36,649 nucleotides of DNA from a bacterium (GCA_030689285.1 JAUYJM010000007.1:1-36649), one strand, 5' to 3'; positions 1-6,080 are shown, numbered from the stretch's first letter. Numbers and translations: made by a program. Notes: generated from the sequence alone by a model not told the origin.

Positions 1-138
1 TCTTGAAATAAAAGGAGCTAAGGTTTTGGCGTATTTTGTCCGTTTAAAGCGCCGAGACCTAAAAATCAAAACGAACTAGACCTTGTAGACGTTTCAATGG
101 ATTCTTTTTGCACGGCGGTTCGATTCCGCCCATCTCCA
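1..138 (+). ncRNA. ssrA: tmRNA (SsrA), 3' part only
   Basis: This is the 3' portion of a transfer-messenger RNA, which rescues stalled ribosomes; the 5' part and tag reading frame lie before the window. The visible sequence ends in a tRNA-like T arm: stem GGCGG at 114-118, a seven-base loop TTCGATT at 119-125, and stem CCGCC at 126-130. The acceptor 3' strand CATCTCC follows at 131-137, with an A discriminator at 138. CCA is not encoded. Upstream, GGCG and CGCC blocks around 28-55 could form a tmRNA pseudoknot, and the CTTGTAGACG stretch at 82-92 resembles the segment before the 3' helix in many tmRNAs. A plain tRNA is unlikely because no D or anticodon arm fits upstream. A hairpin with a T run follows at once. 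Confidence 0.72.
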
Positions 139-229
139 CATTTTCAAAAATGAGCTCGCTTCTTGGCGAGCCATTTTTGTTATGTGGAGATGGAGCAAGT
201 GAACTGCTTCACTTGCGTGCGGAATCGAA
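130..229. repeat. Nested-palindrome unit, copy 1 (inverted tmRNA 3' end)
   Basis: CCATCTCCACA at 130-140, the tmRNA acceptor end, is matched by its exact reverse complement at 183-193, with the terminator hairpin between. Next comes a hairpin GCAAGTGAA/TTCACTTGC (about 195-216) and then GCGGAATCGAA. Read on the minus strand, 229 to 183 is the tmRNA T-arm/acceptor sequence split by that small hairpin. Copy 2 at 3660-3792 has the same order of parts. This could be an intergenic palindromic element or a scar of integration at the tmRNA end. Confidence 0.7.
145..179 (+). terminator. Rho-independent terminator after tmRNA
   Basis: The arms CAAAAATG (145-152) and CATTTTTG (172-179) enclose a second stem, GCTCGC (154-159) with GCGAGC (166-171), around a six-base loop. 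The descending arm is T-rich. It starts seven bases after the tmRNA discriminator base. Confidence 0.7.
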
Positions 230-334
230 GGACGGAAACATGTTTCGTCAGCAGACGAAACAGTTGAGTCGGGGTCGCGAAAAACTTTTGCGACGGCAAA
301 AGTTTATTCGTGACCGATACGCGAGTCCGCGAGC

Positions 335-348
335 TTCCGCCCATCTCC
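335..348 (+). repeat. 14-bp direct repeat of the tmRNA 3' end (att-like)
   Basis: TTCCGCCCATCTCC occurs here and at 124-137 in the tmRNA, in the same orientation and 211 bases apart. Duplication of a tRNA or tmRNA 3' end is the usual mark left by tyrosine-recombinase integration, but no integrase is encoded nearby. The 211-base segment between the copies is full of short hairpins, for example GTTTCGTC/GACGAAAC at 242-261. Confidence 0.5.
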
Positions 349-531
349 TCACACATAGAACAATATGGAAGACTTTGAATTACGAAACTCCATATCCGCG
401 TCTTTCTTTTCAATTTCGGCTACGGCTTTGTAAAAATTATTCAACAGATACTCTGAATATGCCTCATAATTTTTGCTTCGCCTCGCTCTAAATTGATAAG
501 AAATCCATCGGAAGCGAGTTTCGTAACTCAA
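349..531 (-). CDS. Small hypothetical protein or gene remnant
   Basis: This reading frame encodes 60 residues from a TTG codon. The composition is plausible for a real helical, charged protein (aromatic and basic start, then an AYSEYLLNNFYKAVAEIEKK segment), but I recognise no family. There is no ATG start and no clear ribosome-binding site, and an in-frame TGA lies about 17 codons upstream. The stop falls directly beside the duplicated tmRNA-end sequence at 335-348, so it may be the tail of a gene cut by an insertion. Confidence 0.25.
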   Translation of the reverse strand: MSYETRFRWISYQFRARRSKNYEAYSEYLLNNFYKAVAEIEKKDADMEFRNSKSSILFYV

Positions 532-542
532 AGTGGAAGAAT

Positions 543-570
543 AAAAATGCCCTGTTTTCAGGGTATTTTT
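543..570. terminator. Bidirectional terminator hairpin
   Basis: The arms AAAATGCCCTG and CAGGGTATTTT pair around a TTTT loop, with one G-T wobble. It has A-rich and T-rich flanks on both sides, so it can serve either strand. It is placed to end minus-strand transcription from the GT4 gene whose stop is at 640. Confidence 0.65.
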
Positions 571-639
571 CCGTTTTAATACACATCAACATTTTCCGAA
601 GTCACATCACTTCATGAAAGATTGACCTTCATGGCCCCA

Positions 640-1926
640 TTAGCCCTGTATCCGATTCTGACTATGCTCTGCCTTTATCTCCCGATACAGCTCAAGTAAA
701 TTATCCGCGATTGTGCCACTACGAAATTGCCCAGCCGTTTTGCGTGCTGCTCCAGCCATGGCAAGCCGCTTCTCAGGATTAGAAACGAGCTCTTCCACTT
801 TTTCCTGTGCCTCCTTATTTGAGAAAACCAAAAACCCGTTTTCGCCATTTTTTATAATCTCAGGAGCTACACCGACTGCATAGGATATTGGCACAAGGCC
901 TTGCGACATGCCCTCGACAAGACTGAGAGAGAATCCTTCATATCGGGATGAAATAAAAAGAATGCTCCCATAGCGACGCGACAAAACATCGGGGATAAGA
1001 TCTTTACGGATATTGACGTGTATATGGTGAGTCGGGAAAGCAACACGGAGCCACTCTTTTAACTTTTTATTAGTAGTCATACAAATTGTTGTCTTGGAAA
1101 TATCCGGAAAAGATCGGTAGAGTCCAATAAGACGGTCGAGTCCCTTGAGTTTGAGCGTAAAGACATCTCCACCGAGACGACCAAGAAAAACAATGTGTGG
1201 ATCAGAGGCAACGGGCGATTCTTTTCTTTCAAACCAGTAATTCTCAATGGCATTGTAAACAACCTTGATTCTTTCTGGCAGTACCCCCATGCCAATAAGT
1301 TCTTCTCTCACATATTCTGAAGTCGCTATGCATCTCGTCACGCGTGTTGCCACTAACTTTTCCATATCAGCTATATCTCGGAGAGGCTGAAATGTTTCAG
1401 GCTCAAGGCCTGAAATAATATTGAGATTGCGTAACTCACGCCAGATCGCTATCTCATCAGGCAAAAGTATTGATGTTTTTGGGGTGTTTTTGAGAAATCC
1501 AATAGTAGTTGAACCGAAGTGACTAACGAGAGGTGTTTTGAACGAAAGAAACGGTAACGGGGTGTATGTTGTTCCCTGAATAATGTGATAACGAAGTATG
1601 TCGTCTTTGTGTTCAAGTAAAGAATGAAAGAAAAGAATGTTCGCAAGCCCACGCATGTGTATCGGCACATCAGCAAGTTGCCAACGCGGATAGAAATTAC
1701 GAACGGTGGCACCTCGCTCTTTGAGCGCTGCCGCCATAATCTGATTTATATGATGCGCCCCAGTTGCGATGCGCCTTTCATTATGAATCATCGCTACTTT
1801 CATACCATTTCCCGGTTTTGGCACATTTCCACTTTTCCTGCGTGATAAATGGCGCAATCCTCTCATAAAGGAATTTGTTGTTTTATACGCCCGACGTGTC
1901 AGACTGTGATTTGTTTTTGTATTCAT
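640..1926 (-). CDS. GT4-family glycosyltransferase
   Basis: This is a predicted retaining GT-B glycosyltransferase of 428 residues, probably transferring a sugar from a nucleotide sugar to a surface glycan; donor and acceptor are unknown. The C-terminal half carries the GT4 signature E-x7-E (E330 and E338 in RYEGFSLSLVEGM), with R250 in FLGRLGG and K261 as likely donor-phosphate contacts. The Rossmann core begins near residue 42 (MKVAMIHNE). The first 41 basic residues may be a real N-terminal extension, or the start may be the internal ATG there. No Shine-Dalgarno is evident. The gene stands alone, far from the main glycan cluster, between two tmRNA-end repeat units and next to an XRE regulator, so it may be accessory. 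Confidence 0.85.
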   Translation of the reverse strand: MNTKTNHSLTRRAYKTTNSFMRGLRHLSRRKSGNVPKPGNGMKVAMIHNERRIATGAHHINQIMAAALKERGATVRNFYPRWQLADVPIHMRGLANILFFHSLLEHKDDILRYHIIQGTTYTPLPFLSFKTPLVSHFGSTTIGFLKNTPKTSILLPDEIAIWRELRNLNIISGLEPETFQPLRDIADMEKLVATRVTRCIATSEYVREELIGMGVLPERIKVVYNAIENYWFERKESPVASDPHIVFLGRLGGDVFTLKLKGLDRLIGLYRSFPDISKTTICMTTNKKLKEWLRVAFPTHHIHVNIRKDLIPDVLSRRYGSILFISSRYEGFSLSLVEGMSQGLVPISYAVGVAPEIIKNGENGFLVFSNKEAQEKVEELVSNPEKRLAMAGAARKTAGQFRSGTIADNLLELYREIKAEHSQNRIQG

Positions 1927-1958
1927 AAAATAATTTATGCGTTCCTTACTGAAAGTTT

Positions 1959-1990
1959 TTTTCGGTATATGACATTCATTATACCGAAAA
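1959..1990. promoter_or_regulatory. 11-bp dyad over a possible -10 box of the GT4 gene
   Basis: TTTTCGGTATA (1959-1969) and its exact reverse complement (1980-1990) are separated by ten bases. On the minus strand the distal arm contains TATAAT (1983-1978), about 52 bases before the GT4 start at 1926. I see no convincing -35 box. The hairpin lacks a T run where a terminator would need one, so an operator is the preferred reading. The XRE protein at 2544-3317 is a possible binder. Confidence 0.4.
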
Positions 1991-2419
1991 TTATTTATTT
2001 CTCCATCTTTTATTTATTGTATTCTCTCCGGAGTGGACTCAACAAAAATTCGGCCAAAAAACACGCGAAAAGTATCCGCCACTCCATAAGCACTTTTTCA
2101 GGCCTATTTTTTTATTCCTTTTTATTAATGTCATTAACTTCGTTAACATACTGGAGAGTGTAGTGTAGAGAGGTGGTTCTATTGAGATTGATGGATTCCT
2201 TATCAAAGAGGTAATCTATCACCAGAGAGGACTCTAGTGGCCGAGAACCTTACCACGATTGAACGATCTTAAGAGAAGAGCACACATCTGGTTCCAAGAT
2301 ATAGGTTCTAACATCATTCATTAGTTTCCACTCGACTCGCTTGCTTTCTGAAAGCAAGCTCGCTCGTGGATTTTCCTGAGCTTGTCGAAGGATAAACCAC
2401 CAGCGAAAACAGCGTGCTC
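1991..2419. other. Gene-free stretch between GT4 and XRE genes
   Basis: I see no convincing gene here. Reading frames on the plus strand overlap the GT4 gene antisense and have no start signal. The right half contains several self-complementary segments, described under the candidate ncRNA, and a hairpin CTTGCTTT/AAAGCAAG near 2340-2358. Confidence 0.5.
2375..2391. repeat. CTTCGACAAGCTCAGG-type short repeat
   Basis: CCTGAGCTTGTCGAAGG is a short word that recurs as an intergenic repeat in many unrelated bacterial genomes. Only one copy is seen in this window. It lies just before the terminator at 2420. Confidence 0.4.
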
Positions 2420-2443
2420 AAACACCTCGTCAGAGGTGTTTTT
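2420..2443 (+). terminator. Rho-independent terminator
   Basis: A perfect nine-base-pair stem, AAACACCTC with GAGGTGTTT, surrounds a GTCA loop and ends in a run of five T. No protein gene precedes it on this strand. Confidence 0.65.
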
Positions 2444-2496
2444 GTGTTGCATTAACAGGTTGAATGTACCTACCTGATCCCTTTATCCTCAAGTAT

Positions 2497-2538
2497 AAAA
2501 AAGAGCCCCGACACCATCATCGCTGACGGGTGGGGCTC
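2497..2538 (-). terminator. Terminator of the XRE gene
   Basis: On the minus strand, GAGCCCC (2538-2532) pairs with GGGGCTC (2509-2503), extended inward by an interrupted CC/GG pairing, and is followed by six T. It begins six bases after the XRE stop codon. Confidence 0.8.
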
Positions 2539-2543
2539 GTGAC

Positions 2544-3317
2544 TTATGTTGCAAGGATTGTGGAAAATTCAACTCCCACTTCCTTTAAACTGAAATATGC
2601 TTCGCACAGAGCAGTGAGTTGCTCAAAGTTCAGACTCTCAAAACCTTCCATTCTTGCGATTTTTTTCAGCAAAGGTAGAACATCCTGTTTCTTTAGCTTA
2701 TCAAGGATTTTTACAGCCCTTGGCTCGTTAGCGAGTTTGTCCATTTCGGCGGGGTCAATTCCCAACACTTGGCAAAGTGCTTGTCTTCTTTCGAGAGACA
2801 GCTCTCGCTTTACTCTTCCATTCTCAAGGTTCGAGAAAGATTGAGTAGTAAAATCCTCTTTGAGAAGCTTGTTCAGCTCCGCATTAGCCTTTCGTTGTGA
2901 CCAACCTTTTCCGATACGAGCAGTCCTCACCATCACCCCAATCCTCTGTATGTTTGAGCATTCTCCTTGAGTAGATGAGTTTCGGTGAGATTCTTCTTTT
3001 GTGGATAAGCTTTCGTAAATCCCTTTATCACCATCCAGCACATCTGCCAAAAGGTGACGAAGCTCAAGTGATAGTTCACGACTCAAACTCGCCGACTCCA
3101 ATTTTGTAATCCAAGTCCTATTAAACTTTTTCGGTTTCTTGGTGTAAGGATCTACGGGTTTATTTTGAGCACCTTGTAATTTTGAAGTTAGCTGTTCCTG
3201 CGTCCACCCGAGACGCACTCTATCTTGTTGGACTAGTTCGCCTAGGTGTTTCGCATTCATGTGTAAACTTTCTGTAAGAGGTTGTAGGTTTCTGCGACAA
3301 TATGGGACCAGACGCAT
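2544..3317 (-). CDS. XRE-family regulator with two HTH domains
   Basis: This is a predicted DNA-binding regulator of up to 257 residues. Two Cro/C1-type helix-turn-helix domains are visible: one from about residue 20 (LGELVQQDRVRLGWTQEQL), the other from about residue 125 (IGVMVRTARIGKGWSQRKA, then SFSNLENGRVKRELS). Both end in the RELSLE-type segment typical of XRE folds. A hydrophilic linker joins them and the last 50 residues are a helical tail. The start is uncertain: ATG at 3317, or ATG at 3260 (MNAKHLGEL), which sits closer to the first domain. The gene has its own terminator. Its targets are not shown; the dyads at 1959-1990 and 3402-3436 are candidates. There is no phage structural gene or integrase nearby. 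Confidence 0.82.
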   Translation of the reverse strand: MRLVPYCRRNLQPLTESLHMNAKHLGELVQQDRVRLGWTQEQLTSKLQGAQNKPVDPYTKKPKKFNRTWITKLESASLSRELSLELRHLLADVLDGDKGIYESLSTKEESHRNSSTQGECSNIQRIGVMVRTARIGKGWSQRKANAELNKLLKEDFTTQSFSNLENGRVKRELSLERRQALCQVLGIDPAEMDKLANEPRAVKILDKLKKQDVLPLLKKIARMEGFESLNFEQLTALCEAYFSLKEVGVEFSTILAT

Positions 3318-3401
3318 TGTTAAAACGACAAATTTTTATTATCGCAAAAACACGTCCGGCTCTGTAAAAAGGTCTAAACTTGAGCTACCATAACATACAA
3401 A

Positions 3402-3436
3402 ATGTGTTCTGTCCATGTTTTTCCCGCTGAACACAT
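3402..3436. promoter_or_regulatory. Inverted repeat upstream of the XRE gene
   Basis: ATGTGTTC (3402-3409) and GAACACAT (3429-3436) form an eight-base inverted repeat with a 19-base spacer, about 85 bases upstream of the ATG at 3317. An autoregulatory operator is possible. No promoter boxes are clear around it. Confidence 0.3.
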
Positions 3437-3659
3437 GAGCTTAATTTCGACCTTAAAATACCTTCATTTAGAGCCATTTTTTAAAATCGCGCCGAAACGA
3501 AAAGGAACAGAGAATAATATTAATTCTAATACAAGAATTGTGATACCTAGAAAATAGATTTTCCTTACGATTTCACCATTATTTTCCCATTATTACAGGT
3601 ATTTAAGAATTAATACCACTAAAAAACAAAGGTTTTGATGGTTTTCGATGTTTTACGGT
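3437..3659. other. Gene-free AT-rich stretch
   Basis: No gene or RNA is recognisable here. A small hairpin GGTATT/AATACC at 3598-3617 is the only clear structure. The stretch leads into the second tmRNA-end-like repeat unit. Confidence 0.4.
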
Positions 3660-3792
3660 CCATCTCCACATGTACAAAAACCAGCCCGAATGGGCGGTTT
3701 TTGTTATGTGGAGATGGAGCAAGTGAACTGCCCGCCCGTACCGAATATGTCTGTGCGGTACGTTCGGGCGGGCTTCACTTGCGGGCGGAATT
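3660..3792. repeat. Nested-palindrome unit, copy 2
   Basis: This has the same plan as 130-229. CCATCTCCACA (3660-3670) is followed by a terminator-like hairpin, then the exact reverse complement (3707-3717), then AGCAAGTGAACTGC. The tip of the next hairpin carries an extra GC-rich stem-loop, GCCCGCCCG/CGGGCGGGC (3730-3773), before TTCACTTGCGGGCGGAATT. The outer parts match copy 1 closely, while the inner hairpins differ in sequence but keep their pairing. The unit ends about 40 bases before the next gene. Confidence 0.7.
3674..3704 (+). terminator. Terminator-like hairpin within repeat copy 2
   Basis: ACAAAAACC (3674-3682) pairs with GGTTTTTGT (3696-3704), with an inner GCCC/GGGC stem and a GAAT loop. 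The A-rich and T-rich arms would allow termination on either strand. Confidence 0.5.
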
Positions 3793-3829
3793 GACAAACC
3801 CCCCGCATAGGTTTAATTTAGAGGACAGT

Positions 3830-4024
3830 ATGAACACCCTAACGGACAGACAAATTGTGGAGCTTCGCAGAATACACGAAGCCGACCAGGCCGAAGCGGC
3901 ATACGAGCAAAGACGAAGAGAGTTTTTCAGAGCAAAAATGCGAAGCGACAAGTTGCAAACATTTTTGATGCTGGCCTTCATCTTGTTTTTGTTTGCGCTG
4001 TTGTTTGCAAAGATAAACGGTTGA
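3830..4024 (+). CDS. Small single-span membrane protein
   Basis: This unassigned protein has 64 residues. The ATG at 3830 is preceded by AGAGG at a good distance, so the longer upstream frame, which runs through the repeat unit, is rejected. Residues 1-42 are hydrophilic and rich in Glu and Arg (AEAAYEQRRREFFRAKMRS), likely an amphipathic helix. Residues 43-60 (QTFLMLAFILFLFALLFA) form one membrane span near the C-terminus. The shape suggests a tail-anchored cytoplasmic helix. It starts a run of four small plus-strand genes. Confidence 0.6.
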   Translation: MNTLTDRQIVELRRIHEADQAEAAYEQRRREFFRAKMRSDKLQTFLMLAFILFLFALLFAKING

Positions 4025-4051
4025 AAGAGAGCAGAAAGGAGTCAAGACAAA

Positions 4052-4240
4052 ATGAGCAAACCGATTCGCGCAAAATGTCCTCATTGCGGAACTTTGACGC
4101 CTTACGCCGGCTACGGAGCGCACGTGGCGGTATGCGTCAGAATGCAGAGTGCAAAAACGCAACTCCCTCAACCATTCGCCTTCATCCGAAAAAAGGACGA
4201 AAAAGGTTTGAAGAAATCCACAGAAAGCCATTGTGCGTAA
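4052..4240 (+). CDS. Small zinc-finger-like protein
   Basis: This protein of 62 residues has a CPHC pair (C9, C12) followed by H24 and C28, a spacing compatible with a single zinc site, and a lysine-rich tail. A strong AAGGAG precedes the ATG, 28 bases after the previous stop, so it is probably co-transcribed with the small membrane protein. I recognise no family; nucleic-acid binding would be a guess from the zinc motif alone. Confidence 0.55.
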   Translation: MSKPIRAKCPHCGTLTPYAGYGAHVAVCVRMQSAKTQLPQPFAFIRKKDEKGLKKSTESHCA

Positions 4241-4268
4241 TATCTTGTGGCGTTAAACTACCATAAGT

Positions 4269-4472
4269 ATGGACACTCACAAAATCCCAGTCCCTCTCGC
4301 TGTGTTTCTGCAAATACAGAAGCGTGAGATGGAGAGTCCGTTCAACAGGTGGGTGACCGGCGAAGAAGTCCACCGCTACCCCACAAACAATGAACTGGTA
4401 ACGCATTACATTGGCTCTGGTCGCGCGGCAGAAATAGCGCGCGAACTGGAGCCCAGGATGGCAAGAATCTAA
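4269..4472 (+). CDS. Hypothetical protein, 67 residues
   Basis: This unassigned soluble protein follows the previous gene by 28 bases and is itself followed by a strong terminator at 4508. No Shine-Dalgarno is seen before the ATG. Composition and context, an in-line series of small genes closed by a terminator, favour a real gene, but no motif is recognised. Confidence 0.45.
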   Translation: MDTHKIPVPLAVFLQIQKREMESPFNRWVTGEEVHRYPTNNELVTHYIGSGRAAEIARELEPRMARI

Positions 4473-4507
4473 TTTGCGCGGGCCTCTCGGCACCGCGAAG
4501 AAACAAG

Positions 4508-4543
4508 CCCCATTTTGAAGCGATTCAAAATGGGGTCTTTTTG
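4508..4543 (+). terminator. Rho-independent terminator
   Basis: A perfect twelve-base-pair stem, CCCCATTTTGAA with TTCAAAATGGGG, has a four-base loop and a T-rich tail. It closes the 3830-4472 gene run. Confidence 0.85.
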
Positions 4544-4652
4544 TTTGCTTATATCGCCTATTTATGCTATATTAAAAATAGATTTCTTTAGGGTCTCCAA
4601 CCAAATATCCATTTTGGAAATGGACCTCTTTACTCAAAAAGAAAGGAACAGT

Positions 4653-5066
4653 ATGGACACAGAAACATTGACAGTAGCAGTTAAATACTTGCGATACGCG
4701 GCAAGCACAGTGAAAGAGTGGAATTTGAGACCGGAAGAAGCCGGTCAATTTATAAACGACTACCAGTTGGCGCGGCGGAAGTCTCCCCTGAAAGAAGACG
4801 ACGCGGCCGACATAGTGCGGGCGATCTGGTCTCCTCAATTTCATATTGCGTCAGAACTGTGGGGCTTGAGCGCAGACGCTCAGGAAACAATACTCGCCTT
4901 GTGGTCTTGTTTTTTGGCGGAATCGGATCGCCTCTGGAAAAATGGCCAAGAGGAAGTGGGTGAGATTATGGACCGCAACCTCGCCCAAAACCTCGGGGTG
5001 AAGTTTGAAGACTGGAACAACGCCCGTCTGCAAGCAAGAACCTTTTCGGAATTAGTGGCGGCATAA
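4653..5066 (+). CDS. Hypothetical helical protein, 137 residues
   Basis: The start is taken at 4653 because GAAAGGA lies just upstream; the longer frame begins inside the preceding terminator and is not credible. The protein is soluble, acidic and mostly helical, with many Trp (VKEWN, RAIWSPQ, ELWGLS, ALWSCF, RLWKN, EDWNN). I recognise no family. It is flanked by two terminators, so it forms its own transcription unit. No promoter is obvious, although TATGCTATATT near 4563-4573 could supply a -10 region. Confidence 0.6.
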   Translation: MDTETLTVAVKYLRYAASTVKEWNLRPEEAGQFINDYQLARRKSPLKEDDAADIVRAIWSPQFHIASELWGLSADAQETILALWSCFLAESDRLWKNGQEEVGEIMDRNLAQNLGVKFEDWNNARLQARTFSELVAA

Positions 5067-5079
5067 GCAAGTGTTGATC

Positions 5080-5112
5080 AAAGCGCGGGAAAATCCCCCC
5101 GCGCTTTTTTGT
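5080..5112 (+). terminator. Rho-independent terminator
   Basis: AAGCGCGGG (5081-5089) pairs with CCCGCGCTT (5098-5106) and is followed by a T run. It separates the upstream hypothetical gene from the infC promoter. Confidence 0.85.
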
Positions 5113-5140
5113 TGCATAAAAAATTTAACTGTGATATAAA
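5112..5140 (+). promoter_or_regulatory. Promoter of infC-rpmI-rplT
   Basis: TTGCAT (5112-5117) and TATAAA (5135-5140) are separated by 17 bases, a sigma-70-type spacing. Transcription would start near 5147, giving a leader of about 25 bases before infC. The -35 box immediately follows the preceding terminator. Confidence 0.6.
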
Positions 5141-5173
5141 TATACTCTCAATCAGGTAACTACAAAATCCATC

Positions 5174-5683
5174 TTGAACAAAAGGGCACGGATAAATCAT
5201 CAAATCAGAGCCGGTGACTTGCGCGTACTAAAAGCAGACGGCGCTGTCCTCGGTATAATGTCTAGGGACAAAGCCCTGGAATTGGCCGTTTCCGAAGGTC
5301 TGGACTTGATTGAAATCTCGCCTGGCGCTTCCCCGCCGGTGGCAAGAATAATGGATTTCGGTAAGTACCAGTACGACGAGAGCAAGAAGCAGAAGCTTGC
5401 AAAGTCAAAAACGAAGGTGGCAGAGCTCAAGAGTATACAGGTAAAAGTCGGCACGGGTGAACACGACTTGGCCCTGAAAGCCAAAAAGGTTTCTGATTGG
5501 CTTTCGGACGGACACAGAGTGAGAATTGAACTTTTTCTCTCCGGCCGCTTGAAATATCTTGATAAAAAGTTTTTAGAAGAAAGATTGGAAAGGATACTTC
5601 GCCTTGTAAGCACCGAGTATAAGACGACCGAACCAGTCAAAAAAAGTCCCAAAGGTTTTACAGTGGTTGTAGAAAGAAAATAA
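5174..5683 (+). CDS. infC: Translation initiation factor IF-3
   Basis: IF-3 binds the 30S subunit, prevents premature 50S joining and checks start-codon pairing. The 169-residue protein has the N-terminal domain (RINHQIRAGDLRV, DLIEISPGASPPVARIMDFG), a lysine-rich linker, and the C-terminal domain (KVGTGEHDLALKAKKVSDWL, then VRIELFLSGR). Length is normal. There is no ATG: the first plausible codons are TTG at 5174 and, one codon earlier, ATC at 5171. Non-standard starts such as AUU or AUC on infC are a known device for IF-3 autoregulation, so either is credible. It heads the classical infC-rpmI-rplT operon. Confidence 0.95.
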   Translation: MNKRARINHQIRAGDLRVLKADGAVLGIMSRDKALELAVSEGLDLIEISPGASPPVARIMDFGKYQYDESKKQKLAKSKTKVAELKSIQVKVGTGEHDLALKAKKVSDWLSDGHRVRIELFLSGRLKYLDKKFLEERLERILRLVSTEYKTTEPVKKSPKGFTVVVERK

Positions 5684-5796
5684 TACGCGCCGATTGAGGT
5701 TTCGAAACATAACCTGTAAACACAAGAAAAGCCGATGTTTTGTCCCGCGACAGATTAAGGGTTATTCCGCATTTAAACTTTCGTATAAGTTATATT

Positions 5797-5976
5797 ATGA
5801 AAACAAACAAATCGTTTATGAAACGGCTAAAAGTCACAAAAAATGGCAAGATTGTGGCAAGAAAGGCCGGACAAAATCATTTTAACGCCAAAGAAAACAG
5901 GAGATCGCAGATGAACAAGCGTCGTTCTGTGATTTTGAAGTTTAAAAACAAAACCATTAGCAGATATTTAGCATAA
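5797..5976 (+). CDS. rpmI: 50S ribosomal protein L35
   Basis: L35 is a small basic protein of the large subunit. The 59 residues show the family pattern MKTNKSF, KRLKVTKNGKI, RKAGQNHFNAKENRRS. The ATG at 5797 is chosen because the family begins with this KTNKS segment; the longer upstream frame lacks similarity. The 113-base gap after infC contains no recognised leader, although TATAAG seven bases before the ATG could act as an internal -10 box. Confidence 0.93.
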   Translation: MKTNKSFMKRLKVTKNGKIVARKAGQNHFNAKENRRSQMNKRRSVILKFKNKTISRYLA

Positions 5977-5987
5977 AAACTCGAATG

Positions 5988-6080
5988 GTCCCGAACTAGG
6001 CGCGAGTACGCGCCTCCCGAATCAATCATGAATCTGATATTAGGGAAAATTAGGGATAAAATTCGGGATTGATTAGAGAA
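5988..6080 (+). repeat. 93-base leader element, copy 1 (upstream of rplT)
   Basis: This element recurs in the rpsC-rplP gap at 17393-17485 in the same orientation relative to transcription. Both copies are 93 bases long, and 32 bases (5997-6028) are identical by my reading. It contains the hairpin GGCGCG-AGTA-CGCGCC (5999-6014), then CCCGAATCAATC, matched by CCCGAAT/ATTCGGG and AATCAATC/GATTGATT pairings across ATTAGGGA-type repeats. It ends in GATTGATTAGAGAA, ten bases before the rplT ATG. Confidence 0.85.

Larger units (their letters stand above)
2165..2443 (+). ncRNA. Candidate structured RNA ending at a terminator
   Basis: No protein is encoded, yet a good plus-strand terminator sits at 2420-2443 with no gene upstream to serve. 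The sequence before it holds several potential helices. TGATGGATT pairs with AATCTATCA (about 2188-2218), GTGG pairs with CCAC (about 2237-2256), and the 2339-2359 hairpin follows. I could not match it to a known RNA class and found no strong promoter. Confidence 0.25.

Noticed and set aside
1849..2163. Plus-strand frame resembling a membrane protein
   Set aside because: It starts antisense within the GT4 gene and its hydrophobicity follows from AT-rich sequence; no ribosome-binding site.
3640..3672. A second tRNA or tmRNA gene ending at CCATCTCCACA
   Set aside because: There is no T arm before it; the sequence is only a decayed copy of the end, without a foldable tRNA-like domain.
3635..3829. 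Longer N-terminus for the small membrane protein
   Set aside because: The extension is encoded by the palindromic repeat unit, and a good ribosome-binding site precedes the ATG at 3830.
4515..4652. Longer N-terminus for the hypothetical protein ending at 5066
   Set aside because: It would begin inside the terminator stem at 4508-4543; GAAAGGA before the ATG at 4653 fits better.
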